Assembly: GCA_963971225.1 (NCBI GenBank) | Contig: CAXARI010000118.1 | Location: 248,001 to 312,000, forward strand | Length of the DNA: 64,000 nucleotides | Source of the DNA: Melieria omissa | Lineage: Eukaryota; Arthropoda; Insecta; Diptera; Ulidiidae | Direction: 5' to 3' | In this document: piece after piece, positions 45,201 to 57,699 of the stretch | How positions within the stretch are numbered: position 1 is the first letter of the stretch | Layout of the letters: each line of letters begins with the position of its first letter | Program-made: the position numbers and the translations under genes | Notes under the pieces: generated by a model | What the model was told of the DNA's origin: nothing | Seen by the model: only the letters and a program-made list of their open reading frames with translations | Databases searched by the model: none

Positions 45201-47114
45201 ATCCGTCAGGAATAATGAGCATATCGATGCGCAAGGATAACATTGAAAAACTGCCTATTACAAAATACACACTCACCACTAAAGTGCTTATAGATTCCAA
45301 ACGGTATGGGTTACGTTAATAAAAAACCCCTTAAAATGTAGCTAGAGATTGCAGCTTTATCAAATTTAATCAATAATTTGATTACTATTCGGCAATCATG
45401 AACAGATCGATGCGCAAGGGTGACATTAAATGGCTGCCTACTGCAAAATCGATAAAATGCTTATAAAATATGATGATTCTAGGTTTATAGAAAAAATAAT
45501 AACCTTAGAACCTAGCTGGAGTTTTGAGCTTTCATAAATGGGGTCAATCTTCTCGCTATCTCAGATAATGCAGGAGAATTTCGTTGTGGAAAAGTGATAT
45601 CGACCACATGATACATCTATATCAGGGGTGCCCAAAATCTTCTTATGGAAAAGCAAAAACCAATACATGTAAAGTTGCCCAAAAAAAATGCAAACAAATT
45701 ATTTAATTAATTGAATTAGTTGAAAGCACATTGTGCATTTCGCTTGACCCTTAAAATTATAAGTGAAAAAAATATAATGTTCCCATTTGTCATTGCCGAA
45801 AGGCCAACCAATCGCCAAAACAAAAACTACAACAACAAAAGCATCTAATTTTTTTTCATACATAGAATTTCTTGAGGCAACAAAACAAAAATCAGCGCAG
45901 CCCCCACACGTGTTGCTTCGTTGCTGTCACAACAACGACTGATTGAAAGAATGCACCTCTGATCTACATAATCAATCAAATGCTTGTGGAACCTAACTAC
46001 GCACAATCACTTTAATCAAAATGGCGTCAAAATTAAGCCAGAGTGACCACCTTTCACCAATTTGGTAAATAAAAAAAATATCCCACCGCCAGCATGATCG
46101 AAATTATGGCTGTTAAATCTCGACCCGTTAACGGATTTTAATAATATTATGCCTTATTATTTAGCTAGACTCGTATGCTTTCTATAATGGTATCAATCAT
46201 CCTTCTATACCCCAAGGTTCGAAAGCAAATCGATTTGGAACGGTGACTTTGAAAAAATTGCTACTTGGGTGCAACCACTAAAATGATTGTCAACACCAAA
46301 TGCATAAGTGCATATTAATAATTGACCCCTTAAAATTTAGCCAGAGTCTTATGCTTTCTATATTGGTCCCTACCTTTTCATTATCCGTCAGGAATAATGA
46401 GCATATCGATGCGCAAGGATAACATTGAAAAACTGCCTATTACAAAATACACACTCACCACTAAAGTGCTTATAGATTCCAAACGGTATGGGTTACGTTA
46501 ATAAAAAACCCCTTAAAATGTAGCTAGAGATTGCAGCTTTATCAAATTAAATCAATAATTTGATTACTATTACGCAATCATGAACAGATCGATGCGCAAG
46601 AGTGACATTAAATGGCTGACTACTGCAAAATCGATAAAATGCTTGTAAAATATGATGATTCTAGGTTTATAGAAAAACTAATAACCCTAAAACCTAGCTG
46701 GAGTTTTGAGCTTTCATAAATGGGGTCAATCTTCTCGCTATCTCAAATAATGCAGGAGAATTTCGTTGTGGAAAAGTGATATCGACCACATGATACATCT
46801 ATATCAGGGGTGCCCAAAATCTTCTTATGGAAAAGCAAAAACCAATACATGTAAAGTTGCCCAAAAAAATGCAAACAAATTATTTAATTAATTGAATTAG
46901 TTGAAAGCACATTGTGCATTTCGCTTGACCCTTAAAATTATAAGTGAACAAAATATAATGTTCCCATTTGTCATTGCCGAAAGGCCAACCAATCGCCAAA
47001 ACAAAAACTACAACAACAAAAGCATCTAATTTTTTTTCATACATAGAATTTCTTGAGGCAACAAAACAAAAATCAGCGCAGCCCCCACACGTGTTGTTTC
47101 GTTGCTGTCACAAC
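42254..47114 (+). repeat. Satellite array block 4, + orientation
   Basis: Landmarks at 42620, 43793, 44555, 45730 and 46911. The 762-bp interval (43793-44555) is a deleted monomer whose junction carries ATAATAATAATT at about 44072-44084. The others are 1173-1181 bp. No gene is seen. Confidence 0.96.
44068..44090 (+). other. Deletion junction with ATT-repeat (monomer copy 1)
   Basis: The monomer jumps from CGCACAATCA through TAATAATAATT to ATTACAAAATACAC, losing about 410-420 bp. The same junction recurs at about 56161-56178. The left half is also found beside the SINE at 11191-11208. Confidence 0.85.
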
Positions 47115-47873
47115 CAACGATTAAGCGATGTGAAACTGGGAGAGTAAGCCGATTTTTGTGCGTTTTTTGCAATTCACGTACACAGTCCGTGTGTGCTGGC
47201 AGTGATCAGCTTTTCACTGTGTCTGCTCTTTTCCCGATATTAGGGATTAGGGATTCTTTACAATTATTTGCTTTTTAAAGTATGTTCTTATTAATTTTCT
47301 GGATTAAATGCCAACACATGAACTTTTTTGGTTTAATTATGTAAATATTAATGAAAATATACCAAAGAACACAAAGCAATGAATATGACAGGGTCAATTG
47401 CCGTCCTTTGTATTTCGCATTTCTTCATTTAGCGAATCTCTAACGATCAGGTATGCTTTTTTTGCTAAATGCTGTAGTTTGACCGCAGGGTTGTTTTTTT
47501 GAATGCAGCTTATAAAATCTTAATTTAACTGAATTAAAAGCATACCCAAAGATTATTTTGACGCTTTTGGGCAATAATATATTTTTCTAGTCAATTTTAT
47601 ACAAACGTATTAAGAAATGGCACCAAAAATATACAAATAAAAAGACAAATTTCTTTGGTCACAAAAAATGACTCACACCAGCTACACTGGCAATTTGAAA
47701 TCAACTAGAACAACAACCCCGTTTTAGAAATTTATATGGAGGAAAAAGTACCTTCCTGATCAACCTTGGGGCTGACTATAGTCAGCCCCAAGGTTGCAAT
47801 TTTGCAATAATATTAGTGTAATTCTGTGCATGTATTTCTACCGGCTCTCCCAGTTTCACATCGCTTAATCGCT
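47115..47873. mobile_element. 759-bp inverted-repeat element with central palindrome
   Basis: Flanked by TGTCACAAC (47106-47114 and 47874-47882; 8-9 bp depending on how the end base is assigned). Inverted ends share CGATTAAGCGATGTGAAACT and continue CTGGGAGAG. The interior is A+T-rich and without ORFs. It contains a perfect 36-nt palindrome at 47761-47796. It is present in only one of the three higher-order repeat copies, so it postdates the amplification of that repeat. The 8-9 bp duplication allows hAT, P or Mutator-like origin; unresolved. Confidence 0.87.
47761..47796. repeat. 36-nt perfect palindrome
   Basis: The half-site CAACCTTGGGGCTGACTA is followed immediately by its exact reverse complement, with no spacer. 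It could extrude as a cruciform or fold as a hairpin in RNA. Confidence 0.95.
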
Positions 47874-50800
47874 TGTCACAACAACGACTGATTGAAAGAA
47901 TGCACCTCTGATCTATATAACCAATCAAATGCTTGTGGAACCTAAGTACGCACAATCACTTTAATCAAAATGGCGTCAAAATTAAGCCAGAGTGACCACC
48001 TTTCACCAATTTGGTAAATAAAAAAAATATCCCACCGGCAGCATGATCGAAATTATGGCTCTTAAATCTCGACCCGTTAACGGATTTTAATAATATTATG
48101 CCTTAGCTAGACTCGTATGCTTTCTATAATGGTATCAATCATCCTTCTATACCCCAAGGTTCGAAAGCAAATCGATTTGGAACGGTGACTTTGAAAAAAT
48201 TGCTACTTGGGTGCAACCACTAAAATGCTTGTCAACACCAAATGCATAAGTGCATGTTAATAATTGACCCCTTAAAATTTAGCCAGAGTCTTATGCTTTC
48301 TATATTGGTCCCTACCTTTTCATTATCCGTCAGGAATAATGAGCATATCGATGCGCAAGGATAACATTGAAAAACTGCCTATTACAAAATACACACTCAC
48401 CACTAAAGTGCTTATAGATTCCAAACGGTATGGGTTACGTTAATAAAAAACCCCTTAAAATGTAGCTAGAGATTGCAGCTTTATCACATTAAATCAATAA
48501 TTTCATTACTATTCGGCAATCATGAACAGATCGATGCGCAAGAGTGACATTAAATTCCTGACTACTGCAAAATCGATAAAATGCTTGTAAAATATGATGA
48601 TTCTAGGTTTATAGAAAAAATAATAACCCTAAAACCTAGCTGGAGTTTTGAGCTTTCATAAATGGGGTCAATCTTCTCGCTATCTCAAATAATGCAGGAG
48701 AATTTCGTTGTGGAAAAGTGATATCGACCACATGATACATCTATATCAGGGGTGCCCAAAGTTTTCTTATGGAAAAGCAAAAACCAATACATTTAAAGTT
48801 GCCCAAAAAAATGCAAACAAATTATTTAATTAATTGAATTAGTTGAAAGCACATTGTGCATTTCGCTTGACCCTTAAAATTATAAGTGAAAAAAATATAA
48901 TGTTCCCATTTGTCATTGCCGAAAGGCCAACCAATCGCCAAAACAAAAACTACAACAACAAAAGCATCTAATTTTTTTTCATACATAGAATTTCTTGAGG
49001 CAACAAAACAAAAATCCGCGCAGCCCCCATACGTGTTGCTTCGTTGCTGTCACAACAACGACTGATTGAAAGAATGCACCTCTGATCTATATAACCAATC
49101 AAATGCTTGTGGAACCTAAGTACGCACAATCACTTTAATCAAAATGGCGTCAAAATTGAGCCAGAGTGACCACCTTTCACCAATTTGGTAAATAAAAAAA
49201 ATATCCCACCGGCAGCATGATCGAAATTATGGCTCTTAAATCTCGACCCGTTAACGGATTTTAATAATATTATGACTTATGATTTAGCTAGACTCGTATG
49301 CTTTCTATAATGCTATCAATCATCCTTCTATACCCCAAGGTTCGAAAGCAAATCGATTTGAAAAAATTGCTACTTGGGTGCAACCACTAAAATGCTTGTC
49401 AACACCAAATGCATAAGTGCATATTAATAATTGACCCCTTAAAATTTAGCCAGACTCTTATGCTTTCTATATTGGTCCCTACCTTTTCATTATCCTTCAG
49501 GAATAATGAGCATATCGATGCGCAAGGATAACATTGAAAAACTGCCTATTACAAAATACACACTCACCACTGAAGTGCTTATAGATTCCAAACGGTATGG
49601 GTTACGTTAATAAAAAACCCCTTAAAATGTAGCTAGAGATTGCAGCTTTATCAAATTTAATCAATAATTTGATTACTATTCGGCAATCATGAACAGATCG
49701 ATGCGCAAGGGTGACATTAAATGGCTGCCTACTGCAAAATCGATAAAATGCTTATAAAATATGATGATTCTAGGTTTATAGAAAAAATAATAACCTTAGA
49801 ACCTAGCTGGAGTTTTGAGCTTTCATAAATGGGGTCAATCTTCTCGCTATCTCAGATAATGCAGGAGAATTTCGTTGTGGAAAAGTGATATCGACCACAT
49901 GATACATCTATATCAGGGGTGCCCAAAATCTTCTTATGGAAAAGCAAAAACCAATACATGTAAAGTTGCCCAAAAAAAATGCAAACAAATTATTTAATTA
50001 ATTGAATTAGTTGAAAGCACATTGTGCATTTCGCTTGACCCTTAAAATTATAAGTGAAAAAAATATAATGTTCCCATTTGTCATTGCCGAAAGGCCAACC
50101 AATCGCCAAAACAAAAACTACAACAACAAAAGCATCTAATTTTTTTTCATACATAGAATTTCTTGAGGCAACAAAACAAAAATCAGCGCAGCCCCCACAC
50201 GTGTTGCTTCGTTGCTGTCACAACAACGACTGATTGAAAGAATGCACCTCTGATCTACATAATCAATCAAATGCTTGTGGAACCTAACTACGCACAATCA
50301 CTTTAATCAAAATGGCGTCAAAATTAAGCCAGAGTGACCACCTTTCACCAATTTGGTAAATAAAAAAAATATCCCACCGCCAGCATGATCGAAATTATGG
50401 CTGTTAAATCTCGACCCGTTAACGGATTTTAATAATATTATGCCTTATTATTTAGCTAGACTCGTATGCTTTCTATAATGGTATCAATCATCCTTCTATA
50501 CCCCAAGGTTCGAAAGCAAATCGATTTGGAACGGTGACTTTGAAAAAATTGCTACTTGGGTGCAACCACTAAAATGCTTGTCAACACCAAATGCATAAGT
50601 GCATATTAATAATTGACCCCTTAAAATTTAGCCAGAGTCTTATGCTTTCTATATTGGTCCCTAACTTTTCATTATCCGTCAGGAATAATGAGCATATCGA
50701 TGCGCAAGGATAACATTGAAAAACTGCCTATTACAAAATACACACTCACCACTAAAGTGCTTATAGATTCCAAACGGTATGGGTTACGTTAATAAAAAAC

Positions 50801-53800
50801 CCCTTAAAATGTAGCTAGAGATTGCAGCTTTATCAAATTAAATCAATAATTTGATTACTATTACGCAATCATGAACAGATCGATGCGCAAGAGTGACATT
50901 AAATGGCTGCCTACTGCAAAATCGATAAAATGCTTGTAAAATATGATGATTCTAGGTTTATAGAAAAACTAATAACCCTAAAACCTAGCTGGAGTTTTGA
51001 GCTTTCATAAATGGGGTCAATCTTCTCGCTATCTCAAATAATGCAGGAGAATTTCGTTGTGGAAAAGTGATATCGACCACATGATACATCTATATCAGGG
51101 GTGCCCAAAATCTTCTTATGGAAAAGCAAAAACCAATACATGTAAAGTTGCCCAAAAAAATGCAAACAAATTATTTAATTAATTGAATTAGTTGAAAGCA
51201 CATTGTGCATTTCGCTTGACCCTTAAAATTATAAGTGAACAAAATATAATGTTCCCATTTGTCATTGCCGAAAGGCCAACCAATCGCCAAAACAAAAACT
51301 ACAACAACAAAAGCATCTAATTTTTTTTCATACATAGAATTTCTTGAGGCAACAAAACAAAAATCAGCGCAGCCCCCACACGTGTTGCTTCGTTGCTGTC
51401 ACAACAACGACTGATTGAAAGAATGCACCTCTGATCTATATAACCAATCAAATGCTTGTGGAACCTAAGTACGCACAATCACTTTAATCAAAATGGCGTC
51501 AAAATTAAGCCAGAGTGACCACCTTTCACCAATTTGGTAAATAAAAAAAATATCCCACCGGCAGCATGATCGAAATTATGGCTGTTAAATCTCGACCCGT
51601 TAACGGATTTTAATAATATTATGCCTTAGCTAGACTCGTATGCTTTCTATAATGGTATCAATCATCCTTCTATACCCCAAGGTTCGAAAGCAAATCGATT
51701 TGGAACGGTGACTTTGAAAAAATTGCTACTTGGGTGCAACCACTAAAATGCTTGTCAACACCAAATGCATAAGTGCATATTAATAATTGACCCCTTAAAA
51801 TTTAGCCAGAGTCTTATGCTTTCTATATTGGTCCCTACCTTTTCATTATCCGTCAGGAATAATGAGCATATCGATGCGCAAGGATAACATTGAAAAACTG
51901 CCTATTACAAAATACACACTCACCACTAAAGTGCTTATAGATTCCAAACGGTATGGGTTACGTTAATAAAAAACCCCTTAAAATGTAGCTAGAGATTGCA
52001 GCTTTATCACATTAAATCAATAATTTCATTACTATTAGGCAATCATGAACAGATCGATGCGCAAGAGTGACATTAAATGGCTGACTACTGCAAAATCGAT
52101 AAAATGCTTGTAAAATATGATGATTCTAGGTTTATAGAAAAAGTAATAACCTTAAAACCTAGCTGGAGTTTTGAGCTTTCATAAATGGGGTCAATCTTCT
52201 CGCTATCTCAAATAATGCAGGAGAATTTCGTTGTGGAAAAGTGATATCGACCACATGATACATCTATATCAGGGGTGCCCAAAGTCTTCTTATGGAAAAG
52301 CAAAAACCAATACATTTAAAGTTGCCCAAAAAAATGCAAACAAATTATTTAATTAATTGAATTAGTTGAAAGCACATTGTGCATTTCGCTTGACCCTTAA
52401 AATTATAAGTGAAAAAAATATAATGTTCCCATTTGTCATTGCCGAAAGGCCAACCAATCGCCAAAACAAAAACTACAACAACAAAAGCATCTATTTTTTT
52501 TTCATACATAGAATTTCTTGAGGCAACAAAACAAAAATCCGCGCAGCCCCCATACGTGTTGCTTCGTGGCTGTCACAACAACGACTGATTGAAAGAATGC
52601 ACCTCTGATCTATATAACCAATCAAATGCTTGTGGAACCTAAGTACGCACAATCACTTTAATCAAAATGGCGTCAAAATTGAGCCAGAGTGACCACCTTT
52701 CACCAATTTGGTAAATAAAAAAAATATCCCACCGGCAGCATGATCGAAATTATGGCTCTTAAATCTCGACCCGTTAACGGATTTTAATAATATTATGACT
52801 TATGATTTAGCTAGACTCGTATGCTTTCTATAATGCTATCAATCATCCTTCTATACCCCAAGGTTCGAAAGCAAATCGATTTGAAAAAATTGCTACTTGG
52901 GTGCAACCACTAAAATGCTTGTCAACACCAAATGCATAAGTGCATATTAATAATTGACCCCTTAAAATTTAGCCAGACTCTTATGCTTTCTATATTGGTC
53001 CCTACCTTTTCATTATCCTTCAGGAATAATGAGCATATCGATGCGCAAGGATAACATTGAAAAACTGCCTATTACAAAATACACACTCACCACTAAAGTG
53101 CTTATAGATTCCAAACGGTATGGGTTACGTTAATAAAAAACCCCTTAAAATGTAGCTAGAGATTGCAGCTTTATCAAATTTAATCAATAATTTGATTACT
53201 ATTCGGCAATCATGAACAGATCGATGCGCAAGGGTGACATTAAATGGCTGCCTACTGCAAAATCGATAAAATGCTTATAAAATATGATGATTCTAGGTTT
53301 ATAGAAAAAATAATAACCTTAAAACCTATCTGGAGTTTTGAGCTTTCATAAATGGGGTCAATCTTCTCGCTATCTCAGATAATGCAGGAGAATTTCGTTG
53401 TGGAAAAGTGATATCGACCACATGATACATCTATATCAGGGGTGCCCAAAATCTTCTTATGGAAAAGCAAAAACCAATACATGTAAAGTTGCCCAAAAAA
53501 AATGCAAACAAATTATTTAATTAATTGAATTAGTTGAAAGCACATTGTGCATTTCGCTTGACCCTTAAAATTATAAGTGAAAAAAATATAATGTTCCCAT
53601 TTGTCATTGCCGAAAGGCCAACCAATCGCCAAAACAAAAACTACAACAACAAAAGCATCTAATTTTTTTTCATACATACAATTTCTTGAGGCAACAAAAC
53701 AAAAATCAGCGCAGCCCCCACACGTGTTGCTTCGTTGCTGTCACAACAACGACTGATTGAAAGAATGCACCTCTGATCTACATAATCAATCAAATGCTTG

Positions 53801-56389
53801 TGGAACCTAACTACGCACAATCACTTTAATCAAAATGGCGTCAAAATTAAGCCAGAGTGACCACCTTTCACCAATTTGGTAAATAAAAAAAATATCCCAC
53901 CGCCAGCATGATCGAAATTATGGCTGTTAAATCTCGACCCGTTAACGGATTTTAATAATATTATGCCTTATTATTTAGCTAGACTCGTATGCTTTCTATA
54001 ATGGTATCAATCATCCTTCTATACCCCAAGGTTCGAAAGCAAATCGATTTGGAACGGTGACTTTGAAAAAATTGCTACTTGGGTGCAACCACTAAAATGA
54101 TTGTCAACACCAAATGCATAAGTGCATATTAATAATTGACCCCTTAAAATTTAGCCAGAGTCTTATGCTTTCTATATTGGTCCCTACCTTTTCATTATCC
54201 GTCAGGAATAATGAGCATATCGATGCGCAAGGATAACATTGAAAAACTGCCTATTACAAAATACACACTCACCACTAAAGTGCTTATAGATTCCAAACGG
54301 TATGGGTTACGTTAATAAAAAACCCCTTAAAATGTAGCTAGAGATTGCAGCTTTATCAAATTAAATCAATAATTTGATTACTATTACGCAATCATGAACA
54401 GATCGATGCGCAAGAGTGACATTAAATGGCTGCCTACTGCAAAATCGATAAAATGCTTGTAAAATATGATGATTCTAGGTTTATAGAAAAACTAATAACC
54501 CTAAAACCTAGCTGGAGTTTTGAGCTTTCATAAATGGGGTCAATCTTCTCGCTATCGCAAATAATGCAGGAGAATTTCGTTGTGGAAAAGTGATATCGAC
54601 CACATGATACATCTATATCAGGGGTGCCCAAAATCTTCTTATGGAAAAGCAAAAACCAATACATGTAAAGTTGCCCAAAAAAATGCAAACAAATTATTTA
54701 ATTAATTGAATTAGTTGAAAGCACATTGTGCATTTCGCTTGACCCTTAAAATTATAAGTGAACAAAATATAATGTTCCCATTTGTCATTGCCGAAAGGCC
54801 AACCAATCGCCAAAACAAAAACTACAACAACAAAAGCATCTAATTTTTTTTCATACATAGAATTTCTTGAGGCAACAAAACAAAAATCAGCGCAGCCCCC
54901 ACACGTGTTGCTTCGTTGCTGTCACAACAACGACTGATTGAAAGAATGCACCTCTGATCTATATAACCAATCAAATGCTTGTGGAACCTAAGTACGCACA
55001 ATCACTTTAATCAAAATGGCGTCAAAATTAAGCCAGGGTGACCACCTTTCACCAATTTGGTAAATAAAAAAAATATCCCACCGGCAGCATGATCGAAATT
55101 TTGGCTGTTAAATCTCGACCCGTTAACGGATTTTAATAATATTATGCCTTAGCTAGACTCGTATGCTTTCTATAATGGTATCAATCATCCTTCTATACCC
55201 CAAGGTTCGAAAGCAAATCGATTTGGAACGGTGACTTTGAAAAAATTGCTACTTGGGTGCAACCACTAAAATGCTTGTCAACACCAAATGCATAAGTGCA
55301 TATTAATAATTGACCCCTTAAAATTTAGCCAGAGTCTTATGCTTTCTATATTGGTCCCTACCTTTTCATTATCCGTCAGGAATAATGAGCATATCGATGC
55401 GCAAGGATAACATTGAAAAACTGCCTATTACAAAATACACACTCACCACTAAAGTGCTTATAGATTCCAAACGGTATGGGTTACGTTAATAAAAAACCCC
55501 TTAAAATGTAGCTAGAGATTGCAGCTTTATCAAATTAAATCAATAATTTCATTACTATTAGGCAATCATGAACAGATCGATGCGCAAGAGTGACATTAAA
55601 TGGCTGACTACTGCAAAATCGATAAAATGCTTGTAAAATATGATGATTCTAGGTTTATAGAAAAAATAATAACCTTAAAACCTAGCTGGAGTTTTGAGCT
55701 TTCATAAATGGGGTCAATCTTCTCGCTATCTCAAATAATGCAGGAGAATTTCGTTGTGGAAAAGTGATATCGACCACATGATACATCTATATCAGGGGTG
55801 CCCAAAGTCTTTTTATGGAAAAGCAAAAACCAATACATGTAAAGTTGCCCAAAAAATGCAAACAAATTATTTAATTAATTGAATTAGTTGAAAGCACATT
55901 GTGCATTTCGCTTGACCCTTAAAATTATAAGTGAAAAAATATTATATTGCCGAAAGGCCAACCAATCGCCAAAACAAAAACTACAACAACAAAAGCATCT
56001 AATTTTTTTTCATACATACAATTTCTTGAGGCAACAAAACAAAAATCCGCGCAGCCCCCACACGTGTTGCTTCGTTGCTGTCACAACAACGACTGATTGA
56101 AAGAATGCACCTCTGATCTATATAACCAATCAAATGCTTGTGGAACCTAAGTACGCACAATCATAATAATAATTATTACAAAATACACACTCACCACTAA
56201 AGTGCTTATAGATTCCAAACGGTATGGGTTACGTTAATAAAAAACCCCTTAAAATGTAGCTAGAGATTGCAGCTTTATCAAATTAAATCAATAATTTGAT
56301 TACTATTCGGCAATCATGAACAGATCGATGCGCAAGAGTGACATTAAATGGCTGCCTACTGCAAAATCGATAAAATGCTTGTAAAATAT
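47874..56389 (+). repeat. Satellite array block 5, + orientation
   Basis: Landmarks at 48853, 50021, 51202, 52376, 53544, 54725 and 55898 (spacing 1168-1181 bp). The last monomer is deleted at the same ATT-repeat junction as at 44 kb (56161-56178) and is cut at 56389 by the LTR fragment. No gene is seen. Confidence 0.96.
56161..56178 (+). other. Deletion junction with ATT-repeat (monomer copy 2)
   Basis: Identical in structure to the junction at 44068-44090: CACAATCA, then TAATAATAATT, then ATTACAAAATACAC. A shared breakpoint means one deletion event followed by copying. Confidence 0.85.
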
Positions 56390-56680
56390 TGATACTATGA
56401 GAAATTCTGTGCCGCACTGTACAGGAATGCCTTTCTCCGCACGAATGTTTTCCAAGCATACTTTTAGGCATGCACTGTGAAGTACAGCAATACTGTTATA
56501 AATTCGCTTGGTATAGTCCGATATGGCAAGGATGGTTCTCGAAATGGGCTGTGCGAGAATGGTCGAGCGCTTTCCAATTAGAAGTTGCAAGAAACTTCGG
56601 CGCGATAAGAAAAGTGGTATAAAAGCAGCAGTGGCAGCGCAAGGGGTTGAGTCTGTGTTGAGCAAGCAAAGTGGTAACAA
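56390..56680 (+). repeat. LTR fragment, same family as the solo LTR at 59.2 kb
   Basis: Begins TGATACTATGAG and matches the solo LTR (59156 onward) for about 290 bp, including the TATAAAAG promoter-like box at about 56620-56627, with scattered differences. After GTGGTAACAA the match breaks at a 1-kb insertion and resumes for about 20-45 bp at 57700 (AAGTGTAGATACAAGC). The 3' end of the LTR is not recognisable. It sits at the point where satellite orientation changes. Confidence 0.85.
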
Positions 56681-56690
56681 CCCTACAAGA

Positions 56691-56730
56691 ACACTACCGG
56701 TTATATAACCGGTTATATAACTGGTAGTGT
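56691..56730. repeat. 40-nt near-perfect palindrome
   Basis: ACACTACCGGTTATATAACC followed by its reverse complement with one mismatch. The core ACCGGTTATATAACCGGT is itself perfectly palindromic. Confidence 0.93.
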
Positions 56731-57089
56731 ATAACTGATATATCTGTTAGCGTCCTGAACAAAGTTTCAGTTAGATTTGTTCAGAGCGTGTGAAAAATCT
56801 GACGGAAACTCTTGTGTACATGTGATTTTGTATCACCTTCCAACGCACGCACTTTAAAGCCTGAACAAGCGTATAGCCATCTCGCTCACTTAGTTAGCTA
56901 TGACGGATATATTGGTTAGACATAACAGGTAGTCCTAACGTATATATTTGTTAGGACTAACGTACAAATCGGGTATATATAACCGAAATATCAGTTAGAT
57001 CTATCGGGTAGTAAAAAGAAGAAGAAGAAGACACAATTATATAAAAGTATTTGTTTTTTATTTAATTTTTTTCATTCATTTGCTGTTAT

Positions 57090-57299
57090 TTACTGTCCTC
57101 CAGTTTTAACAAACTGGAGGACAGTTTTAACTGTCACTGTCATCCTCTTCTTCATGGGCGTTGAACCTTTGTCGTTATATTTTCCGGTCTTGAACGTTTG
57201 TTTGTACATTTTAGGATCTGTAAAGAAATAAATGCTAGAAAAGATACACAGAGAAGCAGTAACGGTTTACTTACAAGATTTCTCAGGTTTTCTGTTCAT
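57090..57299 (-). CDS. Candidate two-exon mini-ORF (hypothetical)
   Basis: The minus strand has ATG at 57297-57299, 25 nt of coding sequence, then GTAAGT starting at 57274. A 57-bp intron ends in TTCTTTACAG at 57218. Exon 2 runs 57217-57090 and closes with TAA. The joined frame is 50 codons, basic (starts MNRKPEKSYPKMYKQTF), with no domain I recognise. Intron length and both splice sites are typical of short fly introns. A neighbouring frame of exon 2 ends in an acidic tail HEEEDDSDS, so the true exon 2 frame is uncertain. It may be a captured gene piece inside the unclassified insertion, or chance. Confidence 0.25.
57092..57125. repeat. 15-bp perfect hairpin with TAAC loop
   Basis: The stem ACTGTCCTCCAGTTT and its exact complement are separated by four bases. 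It overlaps the 3' end of the candidate mini-ORF. Its function is unknown. Confidence 0.92.
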
Positions 57300-57395
57300 T
57301 CTTATTATAATTATTATTATTTTTATTTAAACTTGAACTCGCAATTCTCGCACGTGATAATCGTAAGTTTGGCGGTCGTGTTTGTTTTACTTGTA

Positions 57396-57581
57396 GGTTA
57401 GGTCTGACATCTGGTGGCGCGTGCCATTTGTATATCGCTATCTCATTCTCTCATACAGAAATTATTAATTGCTTGAATCTTCCTTTTCGGTTAGGTCTGG
57501 TGGCACGTGCCATGCGTAACTATATCACTATCTCATTCTTTCATACAGAAATTATTAATTGCTTAAATCTTCCTTTTCTCG
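57396..57581 (+). repeat. 93-bp tandem duplication
   Basis: Two copies start GGTTAGGTCTG at 57396 and 57489 and share GTGCCAT, CTATCTCATTCT and ATACAGAAATTATTAATTGC. A third truncated start (GGTTAGGTCTG) occurs at 57679 next to the insertion end. Confidence 0.85.
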
Positions 57582-57699
57582 CTAACGTTTGAACATAGAA
57601 TAAAATTAGTTTTGGAATTTGAAAGAAATGCATATGTATTAGTTGCATTCAATTTTTGCATCAAGGTGTTGGTGTTTCGGTTAGGTCTGTCTGACAGGG

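Larger units (their letters stand above)
45600..56150 (+). repeat. Three-monomer higher-order repeat, 3,523-bp period
   Basis: After removing the 768 bp added by the 47115 insertion, landmark spacing follows the order 1181, 1174, 1168 and repeats. Private markers agree: AGTGAACAAAATATAATG near 46945, 51236 and 54759; CCCCCATACGTG near 49025 and 52548; GGAACCTAACTACGCAC near 45989, 50280 and 53803. Matched copies are 3,523 bp apart (4,291 bp across the insertion). Confidence 0.93.
56681..57699. mobile_element. Unclassified 1.0-kb insertion inside the LTR fragment
   Basis: It splits the LTR between AACAA and AAGTG. Its ends, CCCTACAAG and CTGACAGGG, are weakly inverted (CCCTRNMAG). The only possible duplication is AA, so the type is unknown. 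It contains a 40-nt near-perfect palindrome (56691-56730), a 10-bp hairpin stem TAGTCCTAAC / GTTAGGACTA (about 56931-56960), a 15-bp stem with a TAAC loop (57092-57125), a GAA run near 57017-57029, and a 93-bp tandem duplication (57396-57581). A possible spliced mini-gene lies on the minus strand. Confidence 0.6.

Noticed and set aside
47115..47873. Inverted ends plus hairpin read as a structured non-coding RNA gene
   Set aside because: Ends and target duplication identify a transposable element. No pol III boxes or TATA box placed to suggest a transcript.
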